A stretch of DNA of 64,000 bases from Vibrio tarriae. Its GTDB lineage: Bacteria; Pseudomonadota; Gammaproteobacteria; Enterobacterales; Vibrionaceae. Each line of letters starts with the position of its first letter. Position 1 is the stretch's first letter. This document shows, in pieces, positions 1 through 11,512 of the stretch. The translations under genes and the position numbers were made by a program. The notes below the pieces were generated by a model. The model saw nothing but the letters and a program-made list of their open reading frames with translations. It was not told the origin of the DNA and searched no databases. Location of the stretch: positions 744,001 through 808,000 of the forward strand of contig NZ_CP022353.1 of NCBI RefSeq assembly GCF_002216685.1. The letters are read 5' to 3'.

Positions 1-140
1 GCGAAGTTTCCTGTTAGGATGCGCCACCATTGACCTTGCTCTATGGCGCTGAAGTGCCACAGAGTCAGCTCATGCAGTGGTGGCCACTGTAGACTTAAAC
101 TCAACAGGCTTATAGCCAATAACAGCAGGTAAAGATTCAC
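1..140 (-). CDS. rrtA: Rhombosortase (rhomboid-family intramembrane serine protease), N-terminal part, runs off window start
   Basis: Reading the minus strand from a GTG at 140 gives 46 codons open to the window edge. They encode a hydrophobic first helix (MNLYLLLLAISLLSLSL) followed by a rhomboid-type segment with GQWWRILTGNF, the conserved stretch just before the second helix of the rhombosortase branch. Rhombosortases process proteins with C-terminal GlyGly-CTERM anchors in the inner membrane of Vibrio. The catalytic GxS and His lie outside the window, so activity cannot be judged. The start faces the next gene, with only three bases between the two start codons. The GTG start is inferred: the nearby ATG at 143 reads into a stop after two codons. 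Confidence 0.75.
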   Translation of the reverse strand, partial: MNLYLLLLAISLLSLSLQWPPLHELTLWHFSAIEQGQWWRILTGNF

Positions 141-143
141 GTC

Positions 144-746
144 ATGTCCCGTTATTGTTCAGAGTGTGGTAAAGCGCGTAAAGCGTGCTTGTGTCCGTCC
201 ATTGTCGCGCTGGAAAGTGCGGTTGAGCTTATCATTCTTCAACACCCAACGGAACAAAAGCGCCCACTGGGTACCGCGCGCATTCTCAGCTTGTCATTGG
301 CCAATTGTCGGCTGTTAGTGGGTGAAGATTTTCGTGAGCATGACGAACTAAACCAACTGCTGGCAGAGCCGGATGTGGACCACTATGTGCTTTATCCGAA
401 TGAACACGCGCAAGAGTGCACAAAGATAAGCCTCACGACAGCGCGCAAAACGCGGGTGATTTTGCTCGATGGGACGTGGAAAAAAGCCTACAAGATGTGG
501 CAAATCAACACTCAACTGCATGACTTACCGAGCCTACATTTGCCGGGCGAGTGTGTTGGACATTACCGAATTCGTAAAGCGCCGGATGATACCGCGCTTT
601 CGACTGTGGAGGCGGGGTATCATCTGCTCCAAAAATGGCAACCTGAGCGTGACTTTTCACCACTGCTCAAGGTGTTTGATGCCATGATTCAATATCAGAT
701 CGATCAGATGCCAGAAGGCGTTTTCGAGCGAAATTACCGTCAGTAA
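144..746 (+). CDS. DTW-domain protein, probable tRNA-uridine aminocarboxypropyltransferase
   Basis: This 200-residue protein carries the signature of DTW enzymes, which transfer the 3-amino-3-carboxypropyl group of SAM to uridine in tRNA (acp3U; E. coli TapT/YfiP is the model). The N-terminus has a Cys cluster (CSECGKARKACLC, residues 5-17) likely to bind zinc. KRPLGTARI near residue 40 and the D-x-T-W motif LLDGTWKKAYKMW near residue 110 follow, then HYRIRKAP near residue 140. Length fits the short form of the family. The start is almost back-to-back with the rhombosortase start. The 3' end overlaps the dgt-like gene tail to tail by 7 bp. Which tRNA position is modified cannot be told from sequence. 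Confidence 0.85.
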   Translation: MSRYCSECGKARKACLCPSIVALESAVELIILQHPTEQKRPLGTARILSLSLANCRLLVGEDFREHDELNQLLAEPDVDHYVLYPNEHAQECTKISLTTARKTRVILLDGTWKKAYKMWQINTQLHDLPSLHLPGECVGHYRIRKAPDDTALSTVEAGYHLLQKWQPERDFSPLLKVFDAMIQYQIDQMPEGVFERNYRQ

Positions 747-2065
747 TGACTCTGTGCCGAGAAGAGCTGCTGATGTAGTCGCTGCGCGTACGCATCCGTC
801 ATTGCGGCAATGTAATCACAGATCACGCGCATGCCTTCGTCTTGCGCTTGGGCTTTGCGCCACTTTTCGCCGGTGGCTTGTGGCAGTAGTCGCTCAGGGT
901 CAGCGCTTAACGCTTCAAACAAATCCATAATCAGTTGCTGGCCTTTGTATTCAAAGCGTTGTACCTGCGGAATTTGAATCACGTATTGGCTTACAAAGTG
1001 TTTGAGCACTTCAAGTGCATTGCCCATGTGCGGCTCGATATAAGCATTGAAAGCCAACAGTTCATTATGGAAAGGCGCTTCAACTGGCTTCACGCTGATA
1101 CTGGTTAAAAGCGCATTCACTATGCCGCCAATCGCATCTTTGCGCACATAGTGTTTGCCAGAAAACAGCATCTCACTCAGCTCGGCAATATGCTCTTCAA
1201 ACCAAGGATCGCCGCACTCGGCAAGCTGCGCTGCTGCGGCTTCTTGCCACTGCGCGCGGGTTACCATGCCCAGCACAATCGCATCTTCCAGATCATGCAC
1301 GCCGTAAGCGATGTCATCCGCCAGTTCCATGATCGAGCAATCGAGCGATTTAAAGCGAGTTTTACGGTGCTCTTTGGGGGAGCTTGGTTCTGCGCGCATT
1401 TGCCCCAGCAATTCACGATCACTTTCACACAACGGCTCCAGCACCCAGTCTAAACTCGCGAGATCACAATCGTAGATGCCTTTTGCGGGCGACCAGTCTT
1501 TAGCTTTCAGTTGGCGTTGGTGGGCGACCGCAGGCGGTGGTGTTGCAGCGCGCGTGGTACTCAGCAGCGCAGGGTATTTCAAAAGCCCTAGTAACGTACG
1601 GCGCGACAGGTTCATACCGTGATGTTCAGTGTAAGGCTCTAAACTGGTGACGATCCGGAAAGTCTGCGCATTGCCCTCAAAGCCACCGTGATCGCGCATC
1701 ATATAATTGAGGGCAATTTCACCGCCATGCCCGTAAGGAGGATGGCCGATATCGTGCGCAAGGCAGAGAGAATCAATCAAGCTGTCAGAGGGTAAGAGCT
1801 CACGAAACTCCGGCTGTTTGAGTTTAATTTGCGCGACGATGCCGGTACCAATTTGCGCCGCTTCCAGTGAATGAGTGAGGCGAGTGCGATGAAAGTCATT
1901 CAGGCTTGTGCCGTGGACTTGAGTTTTGGCTTGCAAGCGCCGAAAAGCCGCTGAATGGAGGATACGTGCGCGATCGCGCTGAAATGGGCTGCGATGATCG
2001 TTGCGGCGAATTTTGTGCTCATCGTTGTTACGAGCTAACCACTCAGGGTTTAGGGATACTTGCAT
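740..2065 (-). CDS. dgt: Deoxyguanosinetriphosphate triphosphohydrolase-like protein (HD domain)
   Basis: A 441-residue cytoplasmic HD-domain phosphohydrolase of the dGTPase family, whose members hydrolyse dNTPs to deoxynucleoside and triphosphate and so adjust the dNTP pool. Visible landmarks are RDRARILHSAAFRRL near residue 30, the first metal His in TRLTHSLEAAQIG, and the HD pair in CLAHDIGHPPYGHGGE near residue 105. A later conserved Asp is in MELADDIAYGVHDLEDA near residue 250. The length matches the dgt-like (type 2) clade better than E. coli Dgt (about 505). It lies 71 bp downstream of yfbR, another HD-domain nucleotide hydrolase on the same strand, and may be cotranscribed with it. 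Confidence 0.9.
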   Translation of the reverse strand: MQVSLNPEWLARNNDEHKIRRNDHRSPFQRDRARILHSAAFRRLQAKTQVHGTSLNDFHRTRLTHSLEAAQIGTGIVAQIKLKQPEFRELLPSDSLIDSLCLAHDIGHPPYGHGGEIALNYMMRDHGGFEGNAQTFRIVTSLEPYTEHHGMNLSRRTLLGLLKYPALLSTTRAATPPPAVAHQRQLKAKDWSPAKGIYDCDLASLDWVLEPLCESDRELLGQMRAEPSSPKEHRKTRFKSLDCSIMELADDIAYGVHDLEDAIVLGMVTRAQWQEAAAAQLAECGDPWFEEHIAELSEMLFSGKHYVRKDAIGGIVNALLTSISVKPVEAPFHNELLAFNAYIEPHMGNALEVLKHFVSQYVIQIPQVQRFEYKGQQLIMDLFEALSADPERLLPQATGEKWRKAQAQDEGMRVICDYIAAMTDAYAQRLHQQLFSAQSHY

Positions 2066-2136
2066 CGCGTGACTCCATGCACGAACTTTCTTTTACTTAC
2101 AACACGTTAACTCTCGAACGCTTAACTTACTGTGGC

Positions 2137-2721
2137 TTAACTGATTTCGTCCAGCGTTAATTCAAAACTCGGGGCAAAGGTTTGTAGGAAATAGTCCATC
2201 TCTTCGCTGTGCCGTTCACGTAACGTCACATCAAGGCGTTTTTTCGCTTGAGCGTATTCATGGTTACCTGCGCTGAGTTCTTCCAAACATTTCAAATAGG
2301 CGCAAATCGCATCGGCTTGTTTAACGATGGCGCTTTCATCGGGATCGGCCGCATTGGAGATAAGAAACGGGCGAAAATCGTCGCGCAGTTCCTCTGGGAG
2401 CATGTCCAACAAACGTAGCTCGGCCGCCGCTTCGATTTTTTTGTACTCTTTAGCGATCTCGGGATTGAAATATTTGATGGGCGTGGGCAAATCACCGGTC
2501 AGCACTTCGCTGGTATCGTGATACATGGCGAGAATAGCAATGCGCTCAGGGTTGAGCGTTCCGCCAAATTTTTTGTTTTTGATCACCGCCAGCGCGTGAG
2601 CGACAAAGGCGACTTGCAGGCTGTGTTCAGAAATATTTTCACTGGAGATGGAACGCATTAATGGCCAGCGCTGAATCAGTTTCATGCGCGCGAGGTGGGC
2701 GAAAAAATGGCTCTCTTGCAT
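2137..2721 (-). CDS. yfbR: 5'-deoxynucleotidase YfbR
   Basis: A 194-residue HD-domain enzyme that dephosphorylates deoxyribonucleoside 5'-monophosphates in the cytosol. Recognisable family segments are [12 protein letters not shown] near residue 13, [14 protein letters not shown] (metal His) near residue 30, [20 protein letters not shown] (the HD pair and specificity loop) near residue 65, and the distal Asp in [13 protein letters not shown] near residue 137. Length is that of E. coli YfbR (199). Its position between the dgt-like gene and alaA keeps the yfbQ-yfbR neighbourhood seen in enterics. A terminator lies between alaA and this gene, so it probably has its own promoter. Confidence 0.93.
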   Translation of the reverse strand: MQESHFFAHLARMKLIQRWPLMRSISSENISEHSLQVAFVAHALAVIKNKKFGGTLNPERIAILAMYHDTSEVLTGDLPTPIKYFNPEIAKEYKKIEAAAELRLLDMLPEELRDDFRPFLISNAADPDESAIVKQADAICAYLKCLEELSAGNHEYAQAKKRLDVTLRERHSEEMDYFLQTFAPSFELTLDEIS

Positions 2722-2780
2722 AGCACTCTCACTTCCTTGCTGATGGATTGGCTTTTCAGCGGCAGATGGCGCTGAAAAGA

Positions 2781-2827
2781 AAATAAAAAAACAGGCTCTC
2801 TTCAGTGTATCGAAAGAGAGCCTGTTT
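2781..2827 (-). terminator. Rho-independent terminator of alaA
   Basis: Arms 2789-2802 (AAACAGGCTCTCTT) and 2814-2827 form a 14-bp stem with an 11-base loop. On the minus strand the stem is followed by a run of six T and more T-rich sequence. It lies 46 bp after the alaA stop codon. Confidence 0.9.
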
Positions 2828-2873
2828 CGCCTACCTACAATCGCAAGTCATTTTGCGACTTGCTGCCAATCTA

Positions 2874-4088
2874 CTATTGGCTGTAAGTCGTGATAAAGCG
2901 TTCAAAGCGACTGATGGCGATTTCCAAATCTTCCACATGCGGCAGCGTCACAATGCGGAAGTGATCCGGTTTTGGCCAGTTAAAACCACTGCCTTGTACC
3001 AGTAGCACTTTTTCTTGCACTAGGAAATCGAGCACCATTTTCTGATCATCTTTGATCGGATACATCTTGGTATCAATTTTCGGGAACAGGTACATCGCGC
3101 CTTTCGGTTTCACGCAAGAAATGCCTGGGATCTGGTTAATCAGTTCCCATGCGCGATCACGTTGCTCAAGCAGTCGGCCGCCCGGCAGAATCAGCTCATT
3201 GATACTTTGGTAGCCGCCAAGTGCGGTTTGAATGGCGTGCTGCATCGGCACGTTAGCACACAAACGCATGGAGGAAAGCATATCCAGACCAGCGATATAA
3301 CCTTGTGCGAGTTGTTTAGGGCCAGTCAGGAACATCCAGCCACCACGGAAACCACACACACGATAAGCTTTGGACAAACCGTTGAAGGTTGCCACTAACA
3401 CATCATCCGCCAAAGTGGCGATTGAGGTATGCACGGCGCCGTCGTACAGCACTTTGTCGTAAATCTCATCAGCGAAAATGATCAACTTGTGCTTACGGGC
3501 AATTTCTACAATTTCCAGCAAGAAATCGCGGCTGTACACCGCACCCGTTGGGTTATTGGGGTTGATCAGCACAATGCCACGGGTTTTTGGAGTGATTTTG
3601 CTGCGAATATCGTCGAGATCGGGATACCAATCGGCTTCTTCATCACAGATGTAGTGCACGGCTTTGCCACCAGAAAGTGCTACCGCGGCTGTCCACAGTG
3701 GGTAATCAGGAGCGGGCACCAGCATTTCATCGCTATTGTTGAGGAGAGCTTGCATCGCCATCACGATAAGCTCTGATGCACCGTTCCCGATGTACACATC
3801 TTCGACGTCCAGACTGCGGATACCTTTTTTCTGGTAGTACTGCACCACCGCTTTACGAGCGGAATAAATGCCTTTCGAGTCACAGTAACCTTGTGAAGTG
3901 GGTAGGTTACGGATCACATCGACTAGGATCTCGTCTGGGGCGTCGAAACCAAACGGGGCAGGGTTACCGATGTTAAGCTTCAGTATTTTATGCCCTTCTT
4001 CTTCCATGCGTTTAGCATGTTTAAGCACTGGTCCTCGAATGTCATAGCAGACATTATCGAGTTTTGACGACATCCCGATATTTTGCAT
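2874..4088 (-). CDS. alaA: Glutamate-pyruvate aminotransferase AlaA
   Basis: A 404-residue fold-type I PLP aminotransferase that makes alanine from pyruvate with glutamate as donor. It matches the YfbQ/AlaA family over its whole length: KLNIGNPAPFGFDAP near residue 38, GNGASELIVMAMQAL near residue 103, INPNNPTGAVYS near residue 175 (substrate carboxylate and PLP contacts), ADEIYDKVLYDG near residue 206, and the Schiff-base Lys in NGLSKAYRVCGFRGGW near residue 240. It is transcribed away from menF, with about 215 bp between the two starts. The first Met is at 4088; a second at residue 6 is a possible alternative. Monocistronic, closed by the terminator at 2781-2827. Confidence 0.93.
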   Translation of the reverse strand: MQNIGMSSKLDNVCYDIRGPVLKHAKRMEEEGHKILKLNIGNPAPFGFDAPDEILVDVIRNLPTSQGYCDSKGIYSARKAVVQYYQKKGIRSLDVEDVYIGNGASELIVMAMQALLNNSDEMLVPAPDYPLWTAAVALSGGKAVHYICDEEADWYPDLDDIRSKITPKTRGIVLINPNNPTGAVYSRDFLLEIVEIARKHKLIIFADEIYDKVLYDGAVHTSIATLADDVLVATFNGLSKAYRVCGFRGGWMFLTGPKQLAQGYIAGLDMLSSMRLCANVPMQHAIQTALGGYQSINELILPGGRLLEQRDRAWELINQIPGISCVKPKGAMYLFPKIDTKMYPIKDDQKMVLDFLVQEKVLLVQGSGFNWPKPDHFRIVTLPHVEDLEIAISRFERFITTYSQ

Positions 4089-4302
4089 TGTAATATTCCT
4101 GAAAATAATCTGTTTTCTTGATCAAACTACACTAACTTGCCATTTTTTAGAATAAAAATCTAAGACAACCTGGTTTTAAAATCAGAAGACATGTTGCCTC
4201 GATCACTTGCCGAAGTAAAAGATACCCCATAACCTTGATTTCATAAGGCTCTCTCAATAGAGTAGCCGCAGTTTACCGAATCTCTCCCCGTACGAGGTCG
4301 CT

Positions 4303-5606
4303 TTGTTGCATTTTTATCAGGCCGTTGCTCAATTGATGGAGCACATCCGTGGCGCGAAGGATCATGATGTTCGTTTTACTCAGCCGTTGGCCGATAAGCC
4401 TCCCTTTGCGCTGATTGACTGGCTTGATGCCCAACCGATTTTCCCCAAATTTTACTGGCAATCGCGTGATACTCGTGAAGAAGTGGTCGCGCTCGGTCAG
4501 GTGTACACGTTTACCGATCCTGCTCCGGCGTATGCGATTTTAGGCGATGAGCAGCGAGTATGGGGTGGACGCTCCTTTGATGGGCATACCGCCAAAAATC
4601 CGCGTTGCATGTCTTCCTTCTTCTTTCTACCACAGATTGAACTGATTCGACGGGATGAACAATGGTTACTCGCGGTCAATATCAACAATGAGCCGCAGCG
4701 CACGCTGACCGCACTGCAAAAACTGCTGGTGGAAGTGCCCACTTTGCGTTCGATGACAGCGCACGTCACTAGTGTCGAACACACGCCAACGGCGGCTAAC
4801 TGGCATGATTTGGTGGGAAAAGCGCTGGCGGGGATCACCGAACAACAGTTTAAAAAAGTGGTGTTAGCGCGTAAAACAACGCTGACGTTGGATGCACCGC
4901 TCAGTGCGGCGCAACTGCTCAAAGCTAGCCATGCCCAAAATCACCACAGCTTTCACTTTCTTTTGGCTCTCGATTCTCGCCACAGCTTTATGGGGTCAAC
5001 CCCAGAGCGGCTCTACCTACGCCATGGGCAGAATCTGGAAACCGAAGCTTTAGCGGGCACGATTGGCCGGGGAGCTAATGCGACGCAAGATATGGAACTG
5101 GCTCACTGGCTGACGCATGACAGTAAAAACCTCAATGAAAATCAGTTGGTGGTAGAGGACATTATCGAAAGCCTCGCGCCACACGCCGAGCAGATCCATA
5201 CCCAGCGAGAAGCGCAACTGGTGCGATTGCGTAAAGTGCAGCATCTGAAAAAACGCATTGATGCGCAGCTTAAATCTGGGGTCAATGGCGTGCAGTTACT
5301 GGGCGCATTACAACCTACCGCCGCGGTTGCGGGTTTACCTCGTCAAGCGGCACTGGCTTTCATCGCGGAAAATGAGCCTTTTGCACGCGGCTGGTACGCA
5401 GGCTCCATGGGTTACTTTAGCCATGCGCAAGCCGAGTTTTGTGTGGCGATCCGCAGTGCTTTAGTGGTGGATAAACAAGTTCAGCTCTATGCAGGCGCTG
5501 GCATTGTGCCGGGCTCGACTGCTGAGCATGAATGGCAGGAGCTGGATAAAAAGCTCTCTACCTTATTGAGCTTGATAACCGACCGCTTACCGCTGGGAGT
5601 GGCATC

Positions 5607-5610
<4 letters not shown>
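4303..5610 (+). CDS. menF: Isochorismate synthase MenF
   Basis: About 435 residues; converts chorismate to isochorismate, the first committed step of menaquinone synthesis. The C-terminal chorismate-binding domain shows FKKVVLARKTTL (near 185), STPERLYLRHG (near 230), ETEALAGTIGRG (near 245) and the Mg-binding end WYAGSMGYF plus AGAGIVPGSTAEHEW (370-410). No ATG lies at the expected N-terminus. Two adjacent TTG codons (4303, 4306) follow a GAGG at 4294-4297, with a stop upstream at 4258, so a TTG start is likely; the first in-frame ATG is 4336. First gene of a men operon and overlapped by menD (ATGA). Confidence 0.92.
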
Positions 5611-8100
<2,490 letters not shown>

Positions 8101-8124
8101 GTGATAACGACAATGGAAACCACC

Positions 8125-8991
8125 ATGGCTAAAACTACAGGCATTTCTGAGCAAGAACTCTACGCACCAGTGATTTGGCAAGACTGCACCGGTGACTATC
8201 AAGATATCCACTACCACAAATCCGACGATGGGATTGCCAAAATCACCATCGCCAGACCACAAGTACGCAATGCGTTTCGTCCATTGACCGTCAAAGAGAT
8301 GATCCATGCACTGGCGGATGCGCGTTATGACGACAAAGTGGGTGTGATTATCCTGACCGGTCTAGGTGAAGATGCGTTCTGCTCCGGTGGCGATCAGAAA
8401 ATCCGTGGTGACTACGGCGGTTACCGCGATGATTCCGGTACTCACCACCTGAACGTGCTCGATTTCCAACGCCAGATCCGGACTTGTCCAAAGCCGGTGA
8501 TTGCGGCGGTGGCTGGCTGGGCGGTAGGCGGCGGTCATGTGCTGCACATGATGTGTGACCTGACCATCGCAGCAGAAAATGCGCAATTTGGTCAAACGGG
8601 CCCGAAAGTGGGCTCATTCGATGGCGGCTGGGGTGCTTCTTACATGGCGCGTATTGTCGGCCAGAAGAAAGCGCGCGAAATCTGGTTCCTGTGCCGTTTC
8701 TACAATGCCCAAGAAGCCTTGGATATGGGACTGGTGAACACGGTTGTGCCAGTGGAAGAGCTGGAAAGAGAAACCGTGCGCTGGTGTCGCGAAGTGCTGC
8801 AACACAGCCCGATGGCGATTCGCTGCCTAAAAGCCGCGCTCAATGCGGACTGTGATGGTCAAGCGGGTCTGCAAGAGCTGGCTGGCAACGCGACCATGCT
8901 GTTCTACATGACTGAAGAAGGGCAAGAAGGCCGTAACGCGTTTAATGAAAAACGCCGTCCGGACTTTAACAAGTTCCCACGTAACCCATAA
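8125..8991 (+). CDS. menB: 1,4-dihydroxy-2-naphthoyl-CoA synthase MenB
   Basis: A crotonase-fold enzyme that closes the naphthoquinol ring from o-succinylbenzoyl-CoA. Nearly every conserved MenB block is present: [17 protein letters not shown] near residue 42, [20 protein letters not shown] near residue 80 (oxyanion hole), [20 protein letters not shown] near residue 130, [16 protein letters not shown] near residue 155. The frame is open from a GTG at 8101, with ATG codons at 8113 and 8125. I chose 8125 (288 residues) because GGAAA at 8115-8119 is a well-placed ribosome site and the N-terminus then matches the roughly 285-residue E. coli protein. Confidence 0.95.
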   Translation: MAKTTGISEQELYAPVIWQDCTGDYQDIHYHKSDDGIAKITIARPQVRNAFRPLTVKEMIHALADARYDDKVGVIILTGLGEDAFCSGGDQKIRGDYGGYRDDSGTHHLNVLDFQRQIRTCPKPVIAAVAGWAVGGGHVLHMMCDLTIAAENAQFGQTGPKVGSFDGGWGASYMARIVGQKKAREIWFLCRFYNAQEALDMGLVNTVVPVEELERETVRWCREVLQHSPMAIRCLKAALNADCDGQAGLQELAGNATMLFYMTEEGQEGRNAFNEKRRPDFNKFPRNP

Positions 8992-8999
8992 TGCTTTTC

Positions 9000-9028
9000 A
9001 GAGCGGCGTCCTGCCGCTCTTTCTCTTT
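9000..9028 (+). terminator. Hairpin between menB and menC
   Basis: AGAGCGGC (9000-9007) pairs with GCCGCTCT (9013-9020) across a five-base loop, followed by TTCTCTTT. The T-tract is imperfect, so it may attenuate transcription into menC or stabilise the upstream mRNA rather than stop it fully. Confidence 0.65.
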
Positions 9029-9079
9029 GAACATAAACGTCGGTTTATGTGAATGTATTGGATATAGGAAGAGATCCAC

Positions 9080-10078
9080 ATGCGCCATGCAACCCTCTAT
9101 CGCTACCAACTGCCGATGGATAGCGGTGTCATCCTTCGCAATGAGAAACTGACTCAGCGTGAAGGTTTTATTGTCGAACTGACCGAAAACGGCCGTACTG
9201 CACGCGGCGAGATTGCACCGCTGCCCGGTTTTAGCCGTGAAACGCTGGAAGACGCCGGCGAACAAACACAAGCGCTGCTTGAGCGGTGGGTTAAAGGTCA
9301 CGCTATCGAGTGGGATGTACAGCACCCTTCGGTCGCTTTTGGTCTTTCGACGGCGCACTACGAGCTAGAACAAGCGCTGCCCGCACAAGGCAATTACTAT
9401 GTTGCGCCGCTATGCACGGGCGATCCGGATGAGCTGCTGCCGGTATTGAACAATTTGCCGGGGCAGAAAGTCGCTAAGGTTAAAGTTGGGCTGTATGAGC
9501 CGATTCGGGATGGCATGCTGGTCAACCTGTTCTTGGAATCCATGCCGGATTTGACCCTGCGTTTGGATGCCAACCGCGCATGGACTCCCGCCAAAGCGCT
9601 CAAGTTCGCTCAATACGTTGCGCCGTCTTTACGCAGCCGAATTGCGTTTTTGGAAGAGCCGTGCCAGTCGCCAAGTGAAAGCATCGCATTTTCGATTGAT
9701 ACCGGGATTGCGATTGCATGGGACGAAACCTTACAAGAAGCGGTTCGCGATGCTGATTTCAAATTGGATGACTTGCTAGGCGTCAAAACCATTGTCATCA
9801 AACCAACCCTAATTGGCTCGGTGTATCGTGTGGAGGCTTTGATTGAGAAAGCCAAAGCACTTGGACTACAAGCGTTGATCAGCTCTAGCTTAGAATCGAG
9901 CTTAGGCTTGAACCAGTTAGCGCGTTTGGCGCATAAACTGCTGCCTAATGAAGTACCGGGACTGGATACGATGGGATTATTCCGTGCTCAGCTCGAAACG
10001 CCGTGGCCAAATTGTTCACTGCCTGTGGTTGCCCTGCAAGAGCAGCAAATCGTATGGCGCTCGGAATCTTCTCTGTGA
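9080..10078 (+). CDS. menC: o-Succinylbenzoate synthase MenC
   Basis: A 332-residue enolase-superfamily enzyme that dehydrates SHCHC to o-succinylbenzoate. The catalytic KxK pair is K133/K135 in AKVKVGLYEP. The Mg ligands lie on successive barrel strands in LRLDANRAWT (near 163), FLEEPC (near 190) and IAWDETL (near 213). The other catalytic Lys is in VIKPTLIG (near 237), and ISSSLESSLG follows near 265. Starts at ATG 9080 behind AGGAAGAG. It follows menB by 88 bp, with a hairpin in the gap, and its stop overlaps the likely menE start. Confidence 0.94.
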   Translation: MRHATLYRYQLPMDSGVILRNEKLTQREGFIVELTENGRTARGEIAPLPGFSRETLEDAGEQTQALLERWVKGHAIEWDVQHPSVAFGLSTAHYELEQALPAQGNYYVAPLCTGDPDELLPVLNNLPGQKVAKVKVGLYEPIRDGMLVNLFLESMPDLTLRLDANRAWTPAKALKFAQYVAPSLRSRIAFLEEPCQSPSESIAFSIDTGIAIAWDETLQEAVRDADFKLDDLLGVKTIVIKPTLIGSVYRVEALIEKAKALGLQALISSSLESSLGLNQLARLAHKLLPNEVPGLDTMGLFRAQLETPWPNCSLPVVALQEQQIVWRSESSL

Positions 10079-11484
10079 GCCTTTGGCAGCCTTGGCTTGA
10101 GCGTGACCCCAATCAGGTCGCGCTGCTCCATTCTGATCAAACGCTGACTTGGCAAGCATTAGATAGCCAAGTGGCGCACTACGCTAAAGCGCTGCGTGAG
10201 CAAGGGGTTCGGTCGGGGGAAGTGGTGACGCTGGTGGGAAAAAATCACCTGCCCACTGTGCTGTGGTTTTGGGCCTGTACTCAAGTGGGCGCGCTGTGCG
10301 CCTTTCTTGCGCCACAACCTTTAGCTCGTTTGCAAGACAAGCTCGCCACGCTTTATGCGGCACAAAGCCCGAAGCATCTCTGGTTAGCGCCATCTTGCGC
10401 GCTGAGTGAAGAAGAGATTACGGAGCTTAATGCCCATCTTCTGAGCTTGCCCGATGTGTGGGATGAATCCGTTGGTGGTGAGAAAGTCTCTAGCCAGTTT
10501 TCTTGTGAACATCTGGCGACGTTAATATTTACTTCAGGTTCGACGGGGACACCTAAAGCGGTGGCACACACTCATCAGCAACATTTGGTTTCGGCGCGCG
10601 GTTTACTGAACAAGTTTGTTTTTACCGAATCAGACAGTTGGTTACTCAGTTTGCCGCTGTATCATATCTCTGGTGTGGCTATTCTCTATCGCTGGCTTGC
10701 TGTCGGAGCCACACTCAAGATCGGCACTGGCGATCTGCAAAGCGATATTGCTGGCGTCACTCATGCTTCATTGGTGCCTACTCAGCTTAAACGTCTGTTG
10801 GACGGTCGCTCTCGATTGACACTCAAACGTGTTCTGCTCGGCGGCAGCCATATCCCTGTTGAACTCGCTCAAATGGCGGCAACGCGCGGTATTGATACTT
10901 GGCTCGGCTATGGCATGACCGAAGCCGCCTCCACCGTGACGGCAAAGCGGGTCGATGGACTTGCAGGTAATGGTGAGCTTTTGGAGCATCGTGAGCTGCG
11001 CCTTGTTGATGGGCGGATTTTCATTGCTGGGAAGACGTTGGCACAAGGCTATTATCAGCAAGGGCAGCTAGTGCCGCTCACTAATGAGCAGGGTTGGTTT
11101 GACAGCAAAGATCTCGGTCGCTGGCAGGGCAATAACCTGTTGATTGATGGCCGAGCGGATAATCTTTTTATCTCTGGCGGTGAAAATGTTCACTGTGAAG
11201 AAATAGAAGCGGTGTTAAACCAGCACCCTCATGTGCAAGTGGCGATCGTAATACCCGTTCAAGATAGTGAGTTTGGTGCGCGACCCGTCGCCGTGATTCG
11301 TAGTGAGGCCGAGTGGTGTAAAGCCATCGGTGATACTTGGTGCCAAGCTAAACTCGAAAAATTCAAATGGCCTATCATGTACTGTTTACTCCCCGATGCT
11401 TTGCTGGATGGGGGAATTAAAGTCTCTCGTGCGGCGGTGAAAGCGTGGTTGGCCGCCAACCAAACGCAGTTCACTCCGCTATAA
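10075..11484 (+). CDS. menE: o-Succinylbenzoate-CoA ligase MenE
   Basis: An ANL-superfamily adenylate-forming ligase that activates o-succinylbenzoate as its CoA thioester, feeding MenB. The P-loop is LIFTSGSTGTPKAVAHTH. The later motifs WLGYGMTEAASTV, DSKDLGRWQGNNLLIDGR (hinge) and FISGGENVHCEEIE are intact, with the C-terminal catalytic Lys in DGGIKVSRAA. The frame is open upstream into menC (GTG 10003). I prefer GTG 10075, which overlaps the menC stop as GTGA and has GGAA at 10063-10066, giving 469 residues. ATG 10054 (476 residues) is the alternative. Last gene of the men operon. Confidence 0.93.
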   Translation: MSLWQPWLERDPNQVALLHSDQTLTWQALDSQVAHYAKALREQGVRSGEVVTLVGKNHLPTVLWFWACTQVGALCAFLAPQPLARLQDKLATLYAAQSPKHLWLAPSCALSEEEITELNAHLLSLPDVWDESVGGEKVSSQFSCEHLATLIFTSGSTGTPKAVAHTHQQHLVSARGLLNKFVFTESDSWLLSLPLYHISGVAILYRWLAVGATLKIGTGDLQSDIAGVTHASLVPTQLKRLLDGRSRLTLKRVLLGGSHIPVELAQMAATRGIDTWLGYGMTEAASTVTAKRVDGLAGNGELLEHRELRLVDGRIFIAGKTLAQGYYQQGQLVPLTNEQGWFDSKDLGRWQGNNLLIDGRADNLFISGGENVHCEEIEAVLNQHPHVQVAIVIPVQDSEFGARPVAVIRSEAEWCKAIGDTWCQAKLEKFKWPIMYCLLPDALLDGGIKVSRAAVKAWLAANQTQFTPL

Positions 11485-11512
11485 GATTAAACCTATCCGC
11501 TGCTGGTTGAGT

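Noticed and set aside
1151..1453. 100-codon plus-strand open frame inside the dgt-like gene
   Set aside because: Antisense shadow of a well-conserved enzyme, with no ribosome site and no protein-like pattern.
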